A stretch of 64,000 nt of DNA from Actinocorallia populi (GTDB lineage Bacteria; Actinomycetota; Actinomycetes; Streptosporangiales; Streptosporangiaceae), in NCBI RefSeq assembly GCF_002995495.1, contig NZ_PVZV01000001.1:1054001-1118000 (forward strand), read 5' to 3'. The translations under genes were made by a program, and so were the position numbers. Positions 55,513 through 64,000 of this stretch are shown in pieces. The notes under the pieces were generated by a model. That model did not search any database. It saw only the letters and a list, made by a program, of their open reading frames with translations, and was not told the DNA's origin. The first letter of the stretch is position 1; the number at the start of each line of letters is the position of its first letter.

Positions 55513-56640
55513 GTGAGCGGCATGATCGACTGGGGTACGGCGGTCCAGACCGGCGCCCGCCTGGTACGGCCCGGCCCGCAGGTCTCCGCGACGGAGGCCC
55601 GGGCCGTCGTGATGGAGCTGCGGGAGCTGTCGGGCGTGGCGGAAGGGCACGTGCGGGAGTTCACCCGCATGGACGTGCCGCCGTCGACGCACCCGGCCAC
55701 CGTGGTGGACCGTCCGGGATGGATCAAGGCGAACGTCGAGGGCTTCCGGGTGGTCCTGGAACCCCTCGTCGACCAGCTCTCGCAGCGCCGCACGGTGCCG
55801 TCGGGGCCGATGGGGATCGCGGCCGACATCGTCGGGCCGCGCGTCACGGGCATGCAGATGGGGGCGATCCTGGCCTACATGGCCAGCCGCGTGCTGGGCC
55901 AGTACGAGCTGTTCCTGCCGCCGGACCCGTCCGGAAAGGCGCCCGCCGGACGGCTGACGCTGGTCGCGCCCAACATCGTCCACGTCGAGCAGGAGCTCTC
56001 CGTCGACCAGCGGGACTTCCGGCTGTGGGTGTGCCTGCACGAGGAGACGCACCGCGCCCAGTTCACCGCCGTGCCCTGGCTGCGCGCCTACGTCCAGGAG
56101 CAGATGACGCAGTTCCTGCTCGCCTCCGACCTCAGCCCGACCGAGCTGTTCGACCGGATCAAGGACGCCGCGGAGGCCGTGGCCGACGCCGTACGCGGCG
56201 GCGAGTCCACCCTGATCGACGCGATCCAGACGCCGGCGCAGCGCGAGATCCTGGAACGGCTCACCGCGGTGATGACGCTGGTGGAGGGCCACGGCGACTT
56301 CGTGATGGACGCGGTGGGACCGGAGGTCGTGCCGTCCGTGGCGCAGATCCGCGCCAAGTTCAGCTCGCGGCGCGGCGGCGGATCCAAGATCGACAAGGCG
56401 ATGCGGCGGCTGCTCGGCATCGACCTGAAGATGAAGCAGTACGCGGAGGGCTCGCGTTTCGTCCGCCGGGTGCACGCCGAGATCGGCATGACCGGCTTCA
56501 ACAGGGTGTGGACGTCGCCCGAGACGCTGCCGACGATGGCCGAGATCAGCGACCCGTCCCTGTGGATCCGGCGGGTGGGCCTTCCTCCGGTCGGCGGCGA
56601 GATCCTCTCGCTGGAGAAGCCCAACGGCACGGAGTCCTGA
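55513..56640 (+). CDS. DUF2342 zinc-dependent metalloprotease-like protein
   Basis: A 375-residue protein of the family annotated as zinc-dependent metalloprotease or coenzyme F420 biosynthesis-associated. The HExxH motif is in VCLHEETHRAQFTA near residue 177 and a distal Glu/His lies in LVEGHGDFVMD. The segment YMASRVLGQYELFLPP is a family landmark. GTG 55513 is chosen from the GGAGGGAGCAGG upstream and the conserved start SGMIDWGTAVQTG. It lies between dacB and tilS as in other actinobacteria. Confidence 0.88.
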   Translation: MSGMIDWGTAVQTGARLVRPGPQVSATEARAVVMELRELSGVAEGHVREFTRMDVPPSTHPATVVDRPGWIKANVEGFRVVLEPLVDQLSQRRTVPSGPMGIAADIVGPRVTGMQMGAILAYMASRVLGQYELFLPPDPSGKAPAGRLTLVAPNIVHVEQELSVDQRDFRLWVCLHEETHRAQFTAVPWLRAYVQEQMTQFLLASDLSPTELFDRIKDAAEAVADAVRGGESTLIDAIQTPAQREILERLTAVMTLVEGHGDFVMDAVGPEVVPSVAQIRAKFSSRRGGGSKIDKAMRRLLGIDLKMKQYAEGSRFVRRVHAEIGMTGFNRVWTSPETLPTMAEISDPSLWIRRVGLPPVGGEILSLEKPNGTES

Positions 56641-56734
56641 CCCGCGGCCCGTCCGGCGAACCCAGGCTCGAGTCCTCCTGAGGGCCGTTCGGCACGCGCC
56701 GCGGGCGGCGAGCCACCGGGCTCGCTTCCCCGGT

Positions 56735-56801
56735 GGACGGCTCTGTGCAGTGGTGGCCGCCGGGTTCGCTCATCCCGGCGGACGGCTCTGTGCAGTGGTG
56801 G
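56735..56801. repeat. Short tandem repeat, 45-bp period
   Basis: A 22-base sequence starting GGACGGCTCTGTGCAGTGGT occurs at 56735-56756 and again at 56780-56801. Flanking bases continue the similarity for a further partial copy on each side. The intergenic spacer 56641-56914 otherwise shows no gene. Confidence 0.75.
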
Positions 56802-56914
56802 GCCGCCAGGTTCATGTCCCCTGTGGACAACCGGTGGGACGGGCTCCGGGCATGGCACCCTGAAGACCTGACCGGTTCGGCGGGGCGGCCCGCCGCGAGG
56901 ACGGGAGGTCGGCT

Positions 56915-57922
56915 TTGGGTCCGGATCCCGCTGTGGCCACGGCGCGTTCAGCGGTACGGGAGGCGCTGGGCGGGCAGCCGCCGGGCGGCCTGGTGCTGGT
57001 GGCGTGCAGCGGTGGGGCCGATTCGCTCGCTTTGGCGGGTGCGCTGGCCTTCACAGCGGTCAGGATGGGACTGCGCGCGGGGGGCGTGACGGTCGACCAC
57101 GGGCTGCAGGAAGGGTCCTCGGAACGGGCCGGTGAGGTCGTGAAGGCGTTGAGCGGTCTCGGCCTCGAACCCGTGGAGTCCGTCTCCGTCTCGGTGGGAC
57201 GTGCGGGAGGGCCGGAGGCCGCCGCGCGCGAAGCCCGCTACACGGCGCTGGACGAGGCAGCGGAACGGCTCGGGGCGCGAGCAGTCCTGCTGGGGCACAC
57301 CCTTGACGATCAGGCCGAGACGGTTCTCCTGGGGTTGGCGCGCGGCTCGGGGGCACGGTCCCTGGCGGGGATGGCTCCGCGTGCCGGACGCTACCTCAGG
57401 CCGTTCCTGGGGCTCACCCGCGCCGAGGTGAGGAGGGCGTGCCTGGCGATGGGGCTCGCGCCCTGGGACGATCCCCACAACGAGGACCCGGCGTACACGC
57501 GGGTACGGGTCCGCAGGGAGGTGCTGCCGCTCCTGGAGCGGCGACTCGGCCCCGGCGTCTCCGAGGCGCTCGCGCGCACCGCCGCCCTGCTGCGGGAGGA
57601 CGCGGACGCGCTCGACGGATGGGCCGTCCGGGCCCTGGAAGAGGCGCGTGATTTCGAACACGCGCTGGACGTCCGGGCGCTGGAGGGCCTGCCCCCGGCG
57701 GTGCGTTCGCGGGTGCTGCGCCGGGCCGCGGTGGCGGCCGGAAGCCCCGCCGGGACGCTCGCCGCGGTGCACGTCGCGGCCGTGGACAGGCTGGTCACGG
57801 CCTGGCACGGGCAGCGCGGCGTGGACCTGCCCGGAGGGGTCAAGGCGATCCGGCGGTATGGCAAGCTGCATTTTGGTCCGGCCGGAGTGGCCGTGCCGGG
57901 GGAGAAGCGACGGAAGGCGTAG
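56915..57922 (+). CDS. tilS: tRNA(Ile)-lysidine synthase
   Basis: A 335-residue PP-loop ATPase. The ATP-binding SGGxDS motif is in [16 protein letters not shown] near residue 30. [20 protein letters not shown] and [20 protein letters not shown] are family-typical. It modifies the wobble C of tRNA-Ile(CAU) to lysidine. TTG 56915 has GGAGG upstream. The gene precedes hpt by two bases. Confidence 0.93.
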   Translation: MGPDPAVATARSAVREALGGQPPGGLVLVACSGGADSLALAGALAFTAVRMGLRAGGVTVDHGLQEGSSERAGEVVKALSGLGLEPVESVSVSVGRAGGPEAAAREARYTALDEAAERLGARAVLLGHTLDDQAETVLLGLARGSGARSLAGMAPRAGRYLRPFLGLTRAEVRRACLAMGLAPWDDPHNEDPAYTRVRVRREVLPLLERRLGPGVSEALARTAALLREDADALDGWAVRALEEARDFEHALDVRALEGLPPAVRSRVLRRAAVAAGSPAGTLAAVHVAAVDRLVTAWHGQRGVDLPGGVKAIRRYGKLHFGPAGVAVPGEKRRKA

Positions 57923-57924
57923 GG

Positions 57925-58479
<555 letters not shown>

Positions 58480-58630
58480 TCGCGGGGAACATCCCGGGCC
58501 AGCCGTTCGTTGGGATGACGCTGGGGAGATCGCTGGCTGCATGTTTCGCTTCGCCCGGTGTACCTTCAGTAGTTAGCTTTCCGCAGATGTTGGTCAGGAG
58601 GGACGGGCCCCGTCCGGGGTTGCCGCACAT

Positions 58631-60595
58631 ATGGACGTGAAGCGCTACTTCCGCGGACCACTGCTGTGGGTCCTTCTCTTCGGTGTGCTGGTCGCCCTCG
58701 TCATGTGGGGGGTCAACCCGGGGCAGACCTACGAGAAGGTCGACACCTCCACGGTGGTCTCCGCCATCCAGAAGGGCCAGGTGAAGTCGGCGAAGATCGT
58801 CGACAAGGACCAGGTCATCCAGATCACCACCACCGACGGCAAGCACGAGCAGGCCAGCTGGGTCGGGGGCCAGGGCGTCAAGCTGCAGGAACAGCTGCAG
58901 CAGCAGGTCCAGGCCGGCAAGACCCAGTCCTACCTGGTCGACGTTCCCAAGCAGAGCGTCTTCCTGAGCCTGATGTTCAGCCTGCTGCCGATGATCATCA
59001 TCATCCTCATCTTCCTGTTCATCATGAACCAGATGCAGGGCGGCGGCTCGCGGGTGATGAACTTCGGCAAGTCCAAGGCCAAGCTCATCACCAAGGACAC
59101 CCCGAAGACCACCTTCTCGGACGTCGCGGGCGCCGACGAGGCGATCGAGGAGCTCAAGGAGGTCCGCGACTTCCTGCAGAACCCGGCCAAGTTCCAGGCG
59201 ATCGGCGCCAAGATCCCCAAGGGCGTGCTGCTCTTCGGCCCTCCCGGCACCGGCAAGACGCTGCTGGCGCGCGCCGTCGCCGGCGAGGCGGGGGTGCCGT
59301 TCTACTCGATCTCCGGTTCCGACTTCGTCGAGATGTTCGTCGGCGTGGGCGCCTCCCGGGTCCGTGACCTGTTCGAGCAGGCCAAGACGAACGCCCCGTC
59401 GATCATCTTCATCGACGAGATCGACGCGGTCGGCCGCCACCGCGGCGCCGGCCTGGGCGGCGGGCACGACGAGCGCGAGCAGACCCTCAACCAGCTGCTG
59501 GTCGAGATGGACGGCTTCGACGCCAAGGCCGGCGTCATCCTGATCGCCGCCACCAACCGGCCCGACATCCTGGACCCGGCGCTGCTGCGTCCCGGCCGGT
59601 TCGACCGCCAGGTGACGGTGGACCGCCCCGACCTCGAGGGCCGCAAGGGCATCCTGCGCGTCCACGGCCGCGGCAAGCCGTTCGCGCCCGACGTCGACCT
59701 CGACATCATCGCCCGGCGCACCCCCGGCTTCACCGGCGCGGACCTGGCGAACGTCATCAACGAGGCGGCGCTGCTCACCGCGCGCTTCGACCGCAAGCTC
59801 ATCGACATGGAGACCCTCGAAGAGGCGATCGACCGCGTCATGGCAGGGCCGGAGCGCAAGACCCGGGTCATGTCCGACGCGGAGAAGAAGATCATCGCCT
59901 ACCACGAGGGCGGCCACGCCCTGGTCGCGCACGCGCTGCCGAACGCCGACCCGGTGCACAAGGTGACGATCCTGCCGCGCGGCCGGGCCCTCGGCTACAC
60001 GATGACCCTGCCGATGGAGGACAAGTTCCTCACCACCCGCTCGGAGATGAACGACCAGCTCGCCATGCTGCTCGGCGGCCGGACGGCCGAGGAACTCGTC
60101 TTCCACGAGCCCACCACCGGCGCGTCCAACGACATCGAGAAGGCCACCTCGATCGCCCGCAACATGGTCACCGAGTACGGCATGAGCGAGCGCCTCGGCG
60201 CCCGCAAGTTCGGCAGCGGCGGCGGCGAGGTCTTCCTCGGCCGCGACATGGGCCACGAGCGCGACTACTCCGAGAACATCGCCTCGGCGATCGACGACGA
60301 GGTGCGCCGCATGATCGAGGGCGCCCACGACGTCGCCTGGGAGATCCTCACCGAGTACCGGGACGTGCTGGACCACCTGGTGCTGGAGCTGATGGAGAAG
60401 GAGACGCTCAGCAAGGACCAGGTGCTGCAGATCTTCGCGCCGATCCGCAAGCGCCCGCACCAGAAGTCCTACGTCGGCTACGGCAAGCGCCTTCCGTCCG
60501 ACCGGCCCCCGGTCATGACGCCCAAGGAGCTCTCGCTGACCGGCCCCGCGGACGCCAAGGCCGTGGAAATGCCTACCGGTGAAACGGACAACTGA
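58631..60595 (+). CDS. ftsH: ATP-dependent zinc metalloprotease FtsH
   Basis: A 654-residue membrane AAA+ protease. Two transmembrane segments (about 9-30 and 113-135) flank a small extracytoplasmic domain. The AAA core has Walker [12 protein letters not shown], Walker [12 protein letters not shown], the second region of homology ([20 protein letters not shown]) and the zinc motif [10 protein letters not shown] near residue 425. Degrades misfolded membrane and cytosolic proteins. Precedes folE by 23 bp, a conserved neighbourhood. Confidence 0.97.
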   Translation: MDVKRYFRGPLLWVLLFGVLVALVMWGVNPGQTYEKVDTSTVVSAIQKGQVKSAKIVDKDQVIQITTTDGKHEQASWVGGQGVKLQEQLQQQVQAGKTQSYLVDVPKQSVFLSLMFSLLPMIIIILIFLFIMNQMQGGGSRVMNFGKSKAKLITKDTPKTTFSDVAGADEAIEELKEVRDFLQNPAKFQAIGAKIPKGVLLFGPPGTGKTLLARAVAGEAGVPFYSISGSDFVEMFVGVGASRVRDLFEQAKTNAPSIIFIDEIDAVGRHRGAGLGGGHDEREQTLNQLLVEMDGFDAKAGVILIAATNRPDILDPALLRPGRFDRQVTVDRPDLEGRKGILRVHGRGKPFAPDVDLDIIARRTPGFTGADLANVINEAALLTARFDRKLIDMETLEEAIDRVMAGPERKTRVMSDAEKKIIAYHEGGHALVAHALPNADPVHKVTILPRGRALGYTMTLPMEDKFLTTRSEMNDQLAMLLGGRTAEELVFHEPTTGASNDIEKATSIARNMVTEYGMSERLGARKFGSGGGEVFLGRDMGHERDYSENIASAIDDEVRRMIEGAHDVAWEILTEYRDVLDHLVLELMEKETLSKDQVLQIFAPIRKRPHQKSYVGYGKRLPSDRPPVMTPKELSLTGPADAKAVEMPTGETDN

Positions 60596-60618
60596 CGGGT
60601 CCGCGTAGAGTGTCCGTT

Positions 60619-61203
60619 ATGAGCGCTGCCCCGGAGTTCGATCACGCACGGATCGAGAAGGCCGTACGGGAGATCCTGTACGCCATCGGTGAGGATCCCG
60701 ACCGTGACGGACTCCGGGACACCCCGGCCCGGGTCGCCCGCGCCTACGCCGAGCAGTTCGCGGGCCTGTCCATGGGTCCGGAGGACGTGCTGACCACGGT
60801 CTTCGAGGCCGACCACGACGAGATGGTCCTGGTCAGGGACATCGAGCTTTACTCGACCTGCGAGCACCACCTGGTGCCCTTCCACGGCGTCGCCCACGTC
60901 GGCTACACGCCCGGCGACAACGGCCGGATCACCGGCCTGTCCAAGCTGGCCCGCCTCGTCGACGTCTACGCCCGCCGCCCCCAGGTCCAGGAGCGCCTCA
61001 CCAGCCAGGTCGCCGACGCGCTGATGGACCACCTCAAGCCCCGCGGCGTCATCGTCGTCATCGAGGCCGAACACCTCTGCATGACCATGCGCGGTGTCCG
61101 CAAGCCCGGCGCCAAGACCGTCACGTCCGCCGTCCGCGGCGACTTCCGCACCCACGCCGAGACCCGCAACGAGGCGATGAGCCTCATCCTCGGCCGCCAC
61201 TGA
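60619..61203 (+). CDS. folE: GTP cyclohydrolase I
   Basis: A 194-residue zinc enzyme. Zinc ligands are in [12 protein letters not shown] (Cys, His) and in [12 protein letters not shown] (Cys). [20 protein letters not shown] is family-typical. First step of folate synthesis from GTP. ATG 60619. A strong terminator follows, so no downstream folate gene is transcribed with it in this window. Confidence 0.96.
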   Translation: MSAAPEFDHARIEKAVREILYAIGEDPDRDGLRDTPARVARAYAEQFAGLSMGPEDVLTTVFEADHDEMVLVRDIELYSTCEHHLVPFHGVAHVGYTPGDNGRITGLSKLARLVDVYARRPQVQERLTSQVADALMDHLKPRGVIVVIEAEHLCMTMRGVRKPGAKTVTSAVRGDFRTHAETRNEAMSLILGRH

Positions 61204-61228
61204 CCCCGGACGACCCCCACCCTCCCCA

Positions 61229-61260
61229 CCGCTTCGGCCGAGCCGAGGCGGTTTTCCTTT
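61229..61260 (+). terminator. Rho-independent terminator of folE
   Basis: CCGCTTCGG-ccgag-CCGAGGCGG, a 9-bp stem with one mismatch, followed by TTTTCCTTT, 25 bp after the folE stop. Confidence 0.8.
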
Positions 61261-61703
61261 CCCCGGGCCCGCCGCCGCCCCTGTCCGACTGTGGGACGCC
61301 CGCCGCCGCATCTGCCTGGCTCCGGGTCGTCCCGCCGCCTCCGCTGCTCTTCGCGGCCCAGCCGGGCCTCGGTTCGCCGGTTCCAGAAAGCGGCCAGACC
61401 CCATGTTCGTGGTGGCTCCGCGTCTGTGCCGAGGCGTGCAACGAGGTGGTGAGCCTCGTCCACGGTCTTCATTGAACAGGCTCGGTCTTCACCGGCCTCG
61501 ACCGAAGCGGAGCGCCTTCGCCTTCAGGGGGCCGTTCTCGACGGGCCGGGCTCGGCTTCGGGGTGGTCGGGGGCACCTCGGGGGTGTGATGAGGGTGCTG
61601 TTCTGCGCGGGCGGGTGTCGGTCGCGCGGGTGGTCCGGTTCGGTGGGGTGGTGGGAACCGGGGCGGGGCGGAGGCAGGTCGTCCCGCCCCGGGGTCGAAG
61701 GCG
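61261..61703. other. Intergenic region without supported gene
   Basis: About 440 bp between folE and the WXG100 gene. Small open frames exist on both strands with Arg/Gly/Pro-rich composition and no ribosome sites. Nothing else is seen. Confidence 0.4.
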
Positions 61704-61976
61704 TCAGCGGGTGGCGGCTTCGATGTTCTGCTGGGAGCGGCGGACGTCGGTGGCGCCTTCTTCGAGGGCGACGGCCATCTTGTCGAAGGCGCTCTTGGCC
61801 TCGGCCCAGGCGGCGCGGAAGCGGTCGGCGCCGGGGCCCCACCAGATCTCGGTGGAGCTGACGGTGCGGCCGTTGAGGTCCTTGATGAGGGCGTCGAGGT
61901 TCTTGGAGTGTCGGGAGAACAGGCGGGCGAGTTCTTCCATCTGGCCGATGTTGCCGCCTCTGCGGTCCGCACCCAT
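61704..61976 (-). CDS. WXG100 family type VII secretion target
   Basis: A 90-residue helical-hairpin protein. The turn WWGPGADRF holds the W-x-G, with flanking helices (QMEELARLFSRHSKNLDALI and AWAEAKSAFDKMAVALEEGA). Such EsxA/B-like proteins are exported by ESX/type VII secretion, often as a partner of larger effectors. ATG 61976 has GAGAGGAC upstream. It is divergent from the large hydrolase at 62269. Confidence 0.85.
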   Translation of the reverse strand: MGADRRGGNIGQMEELARLFSRHSKNLDALIKDLNGRTVSSTEIWWGPGADRFRAAWAEAKSAFDKMAVALEEGATDVRRSQQNIEAATR

Positions 61977-62268
61977 GGGTCGTCCTCTCGCTGGGGAACG
62001 GTCACCTGCCACGGTAGGCGGCCGACGGCCTTCGCGCAGCGGGTTCCCGAGTTGTCGGGGATGGGAGGCGCGGAGGGCGTGACTCGGGCGAAAGAGATGA
62101 CGGAAGCCGGTGTCACCGAACACAATGGCCTGGTCACTCTCGGTGAGTGAAGTGTTCGGGGCGCCGGAGGCGATCGACGATGCCGACGGGGCTCCGCCCG
62201 GCGGACGGCCGTCGCGGGCGGGGCGCCGACCGGGGCAGGCAAGCGGGACGGGCTTCGGGGAGCGCGGC

Positions 62269-64000
62269 GTGGTGGTGTCCGAGCGGGTGTGGTGGGCGGG
62301 ACGGCGGGTCGAGGATCTGGCCGGAGCCGCGGGGAACGCCGGTGTACGGGCCTGGCGGCTGCTGGAAGGCGAGGTGCTGGTGGGGCCCGCGGCGGTGGCC
62401 CTGTTCGGGCGGGTCGCCGAGCGGCACGGCGAGGCGGGGCGGGCGTTCGTGGAGGCCGCCGGGCGGATCGAGGCGGCGGGGCGGCAGGCGACGCCGCCCG
62501 TGCCCGGGATCCACGTGAGGTTTCCCCGGGCGGGACGGGCGCCCCGGGGGGAACCGGGGATCGGGGCGGGAAGCCCCGAAGGGCTGAACGACCTGATGAT
62601 CGAACTGGGCCGGATGGCGCGGCGCTGGCAGGACACCGGGCGGGAACTGCGCAGGACCCTGGAGGGGATCGGGGCGGGCGGCGGCCCGGGAATCCGGGTC
62701 GAGAGGCTCGGCACGGACCTGCTGGGGGAGATCCCGGACCTGCGGCGGCGGAGGGACCTCCTCGCCAAGGAGGAGCTCGGGCCCGAGCGGATCGGCCGGC
62801 TCGCGGCGGCGCTCTCGATGATGTGGGCGGTGAAGGCCGCCGACCCGAAGCTGTACGCCCGGCTCCTCCGGGCGGGGGTGGACCCGGCGGACATGCCGGG
62901 TTGCGGGGCCGCCGAGGTGCGGAAATGGTGGGAGCTCCTCGGCCGGGAGCAGCGGCGCCTGTACGTACTGGCCTTCCCGGCGCTGATCGGATGGGCGGAC
63001 GGGGTGCCCGCCGCCGCCCGGGACAAGGCGAACCGGACGGTCCTCGAACGCCGCCTCGAACAACTGCGGGAAAGCCCCGCCGGCTCGCTGACGCCCTTCG
63101 AGGCCCGCGACCTGAGAAGGCTGGAGCGGCTCGCCGACAAACTCGCCTCGGTCGAGCGGGACACCGGTCAGAAGGCCTACCTCCTGGGCCTCTCCTCGAC
63201 CCTCGCAGGCCCCTGGGACGGACCCGGCGAGAAGCCCCTCCTCCCCGACTCGATCCCCCGCCTCGTCACCGACCCCACCCCGGGCCCCGACGGCCGCGTC
63301 ATCATCGCCATCGGCAACCCCGACAGATCCCGCCACACCGGAATCTACGTCCCCGGCACCACGGCCCAACTCGACAACATCGACGGCGACGTCGAACGGG
63401 TCGTAAATCTGTGGAAGCAGAGCCAGAACTACGTATTCAAGGACGCGGTCTCCACCGTGATGTGGCTGGGTTACGACGCGCCAGACGGCATCGTCGCCGA
63501 TGCGACAAGAGATCAATACGCAGATGCAGGTGCTCCTAAACTGAGAGGCTTCGTCAACGGCATTCGCGCTGGTCAAGACGCGCCAAAAGCCCATGTGACC
63601 GTGATCGGGCATAGTTATGGTTCGGTGGTCGTGGGAGAGGCTGCCAAGAAACGCGATTTCGCTGCGGATGACATCGTCGTGGCGGGAAGTCCAGGAATGC
63701 ATGTAGGAAAAGCTGCCGAGCTCGGTATCGGTGCCGAGCGCGTCTGGGCCCAAGCGGCGGAGGGGGACCCGGTGCCCAATGCGGGTCGCATGGGACACGG
63801 ACGGCCGGACCCTGAAAAACGATGGGGGTTCGTGGGCAACCCCATGCCGTTGGTCCCGTCCGATGATCAGTTCGGGGGGCAGATCCTCGAGACGGACACC
63901 CAAGGTCACAGCGAATACTGGAACGAGGGAAGCAAGAGTCTGGACAACCAGGTCAAAGTCATGGTCCACACCCATGGGAACTCCACCCCGGCGGATGACC
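62269..64000 (+). CDS. DUF1023-like alpha/beta hydrolase, truncated at the window end
   Basis: An open frame of at least 577 codons running off the window. GTG 62269 (repeated GTG GTG GTG) has GGGGAG six bases upstream; in-frame GTGs at 62143 and 62152 add a Pro/Arg-rich tail. The N-terminal ~370 residues are helical, charged and highly GC-rich (VWWAGRRVEDLAGAAGNAGV). The C-terminal part holds an alpha/beta hydrolase core with nucleophile elbow HVTVIGHSYGSVVVGEAA, as in DUF1023 proteins. From about 63400 the codon use shifts to AT-ending codons (GTA AAT, GAT CAA, GCA, AAA). Divergent from a WXG100 gene, it resembles a type VII-associated effector or lipase. Confidence 0.75.
   Translation, partial: MVVSERVWWAGRRVEDLAGAAGNAGVRAWRLLEGEVLVGPAAVALFGRVAERHGEAGRAFVEAAGRIEAAGRQATPPVPGIHVRFPRAGRAPRGEPGIGAGSPEGLNDLMIELGRMARRWQDTGRELRRTLEGIGAGGGPGIRVERLGTDLLGEIPDLRRRRDLLAKEELGPERIGRLAAALSMMWAVKAADPKLYARLLRAGVDPADMPGCGAAEVRKWWELLGREQRRLYVLAFPALIGWADGVPAAARDKANRTVLERRLEQLRESPAGSLTPFEARDLRRLERLADKLASVERDTGQKAYLLGLSSTLAGPWDGPGEKPLLPDSIPRLVTDPTPGPDGRVIIAIGNPDRSRHTGIYVPGTTAQLDNIDGDVERVVNLWKQSQNYVFKDAVSTVMWLGYDAPDGIVADATRDQYADAGAPKLRGFVNGIRAGQDAPKAHVTVIGHSYGSVVVGEAAKKRDFAADDIVVAGSPGMHVGKAAELGIGAERVWAQAAEGDPVPNAGRMGHGRPDPEKRWGFVGNPMPLVPSDDQFGGQILETDTQGHSEYWNEGSKSLDNQVKVMVHTHGNSTPADD

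Noticed and set aside
60478-61404. Minus-strand gene antisense to folE
   Set aside because: No signature; folE is certain on the plus strand.

Overview
The window is very GC-rich, densely coded DNA with frequent GTG and TTG starts. Its housekeeping genes (topA, a fused MFS-thymidylate kinase, holB, ricT, ppa, dacB, tilS, hpt, ftsH, folE) indicate an actinomycete chromosome. The gene content and the Fxs peptide cluster suggest Streptosporangiales (for example Thermomonosporaceae); that placement is an inference.

Layout. 1-9 kb: end of a DUF389 membrane protein, a zinc alcohol dehydrogenase, a secreted W-D-G repeat protein, and a minus-strand operon (amidohydrolase, small membrane protein, Tat-exported multicopper oxidase) divergent from an ECF41 sigma factor. 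Two matching divergent -35-like sites lie between them. 9-20 kb: a complete Fxs (FxSxx cyclophane peptide) cluster. It holds the precursor FxsA, radical SAM/SPASM maturase FxsBH, an AAC(3)-like acetyltransferase, TIR-like FxsC and the giant FxsT (ParA-like ATPase, TIR-like domain, NB-ARC NTPase, TPRs). A SLOG-like protein lies upstream, and a membrane protein with NAD-binding and RyR domains is divergent from it. The precursor carries its FNSSL motif four residues before the C-terminus. 20-26 kb: an internally deleted DHFR-family gene overlapping an MBL-fold hydrolase. Next comes a likely small integrated element (about 21.63-25.80 kb) ending in tRNA-Leu(GAG), with a HigB/HigA-like toxin-antitoxin pair, a second W-G repeat secreted protein and a serine recombinase.

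26-44 kb: M20 peptidase, DUF5703 protein, topA, MFS-tmk and holB on the plus strand, then a subtilase, a lipoprotein, tRNA-Thr(CGT), a TAP-like hydrolase, ricT, a fructosamine kinase/low-Mr phosphatase pair, an aminotransferase and galE. 44.76-45.29 kb is an array of about 28 degenerate units of roughly 19 bp. 45-53.4 kb: a short protein resembling the C-terminal tail of class II ribonucleotide reductase, a VIT/vWA protein with a MerR-type regulator, a NERD protein, a sigma-like factor and an NlpC/P60 peptidase. 53.4-61.2 kb: conserved ppa, dacB, DUF2342 protease, tilS, hpt, ftsH and folE. 61.7-64 kb: a WXG100 protein divergent from a large DUF1023-like alpha/beta hydrolase that runs off the window.

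The most interesting block is 9-20 kb. A cyclophane peptide pathway is bound, partly by overlapping genes, to TIR, STAND-type NTPase, SLOG and RyR proteins, families associated with nucleotide signalling and biological conflict. All functions are read from sequence motifs; no searches were run.
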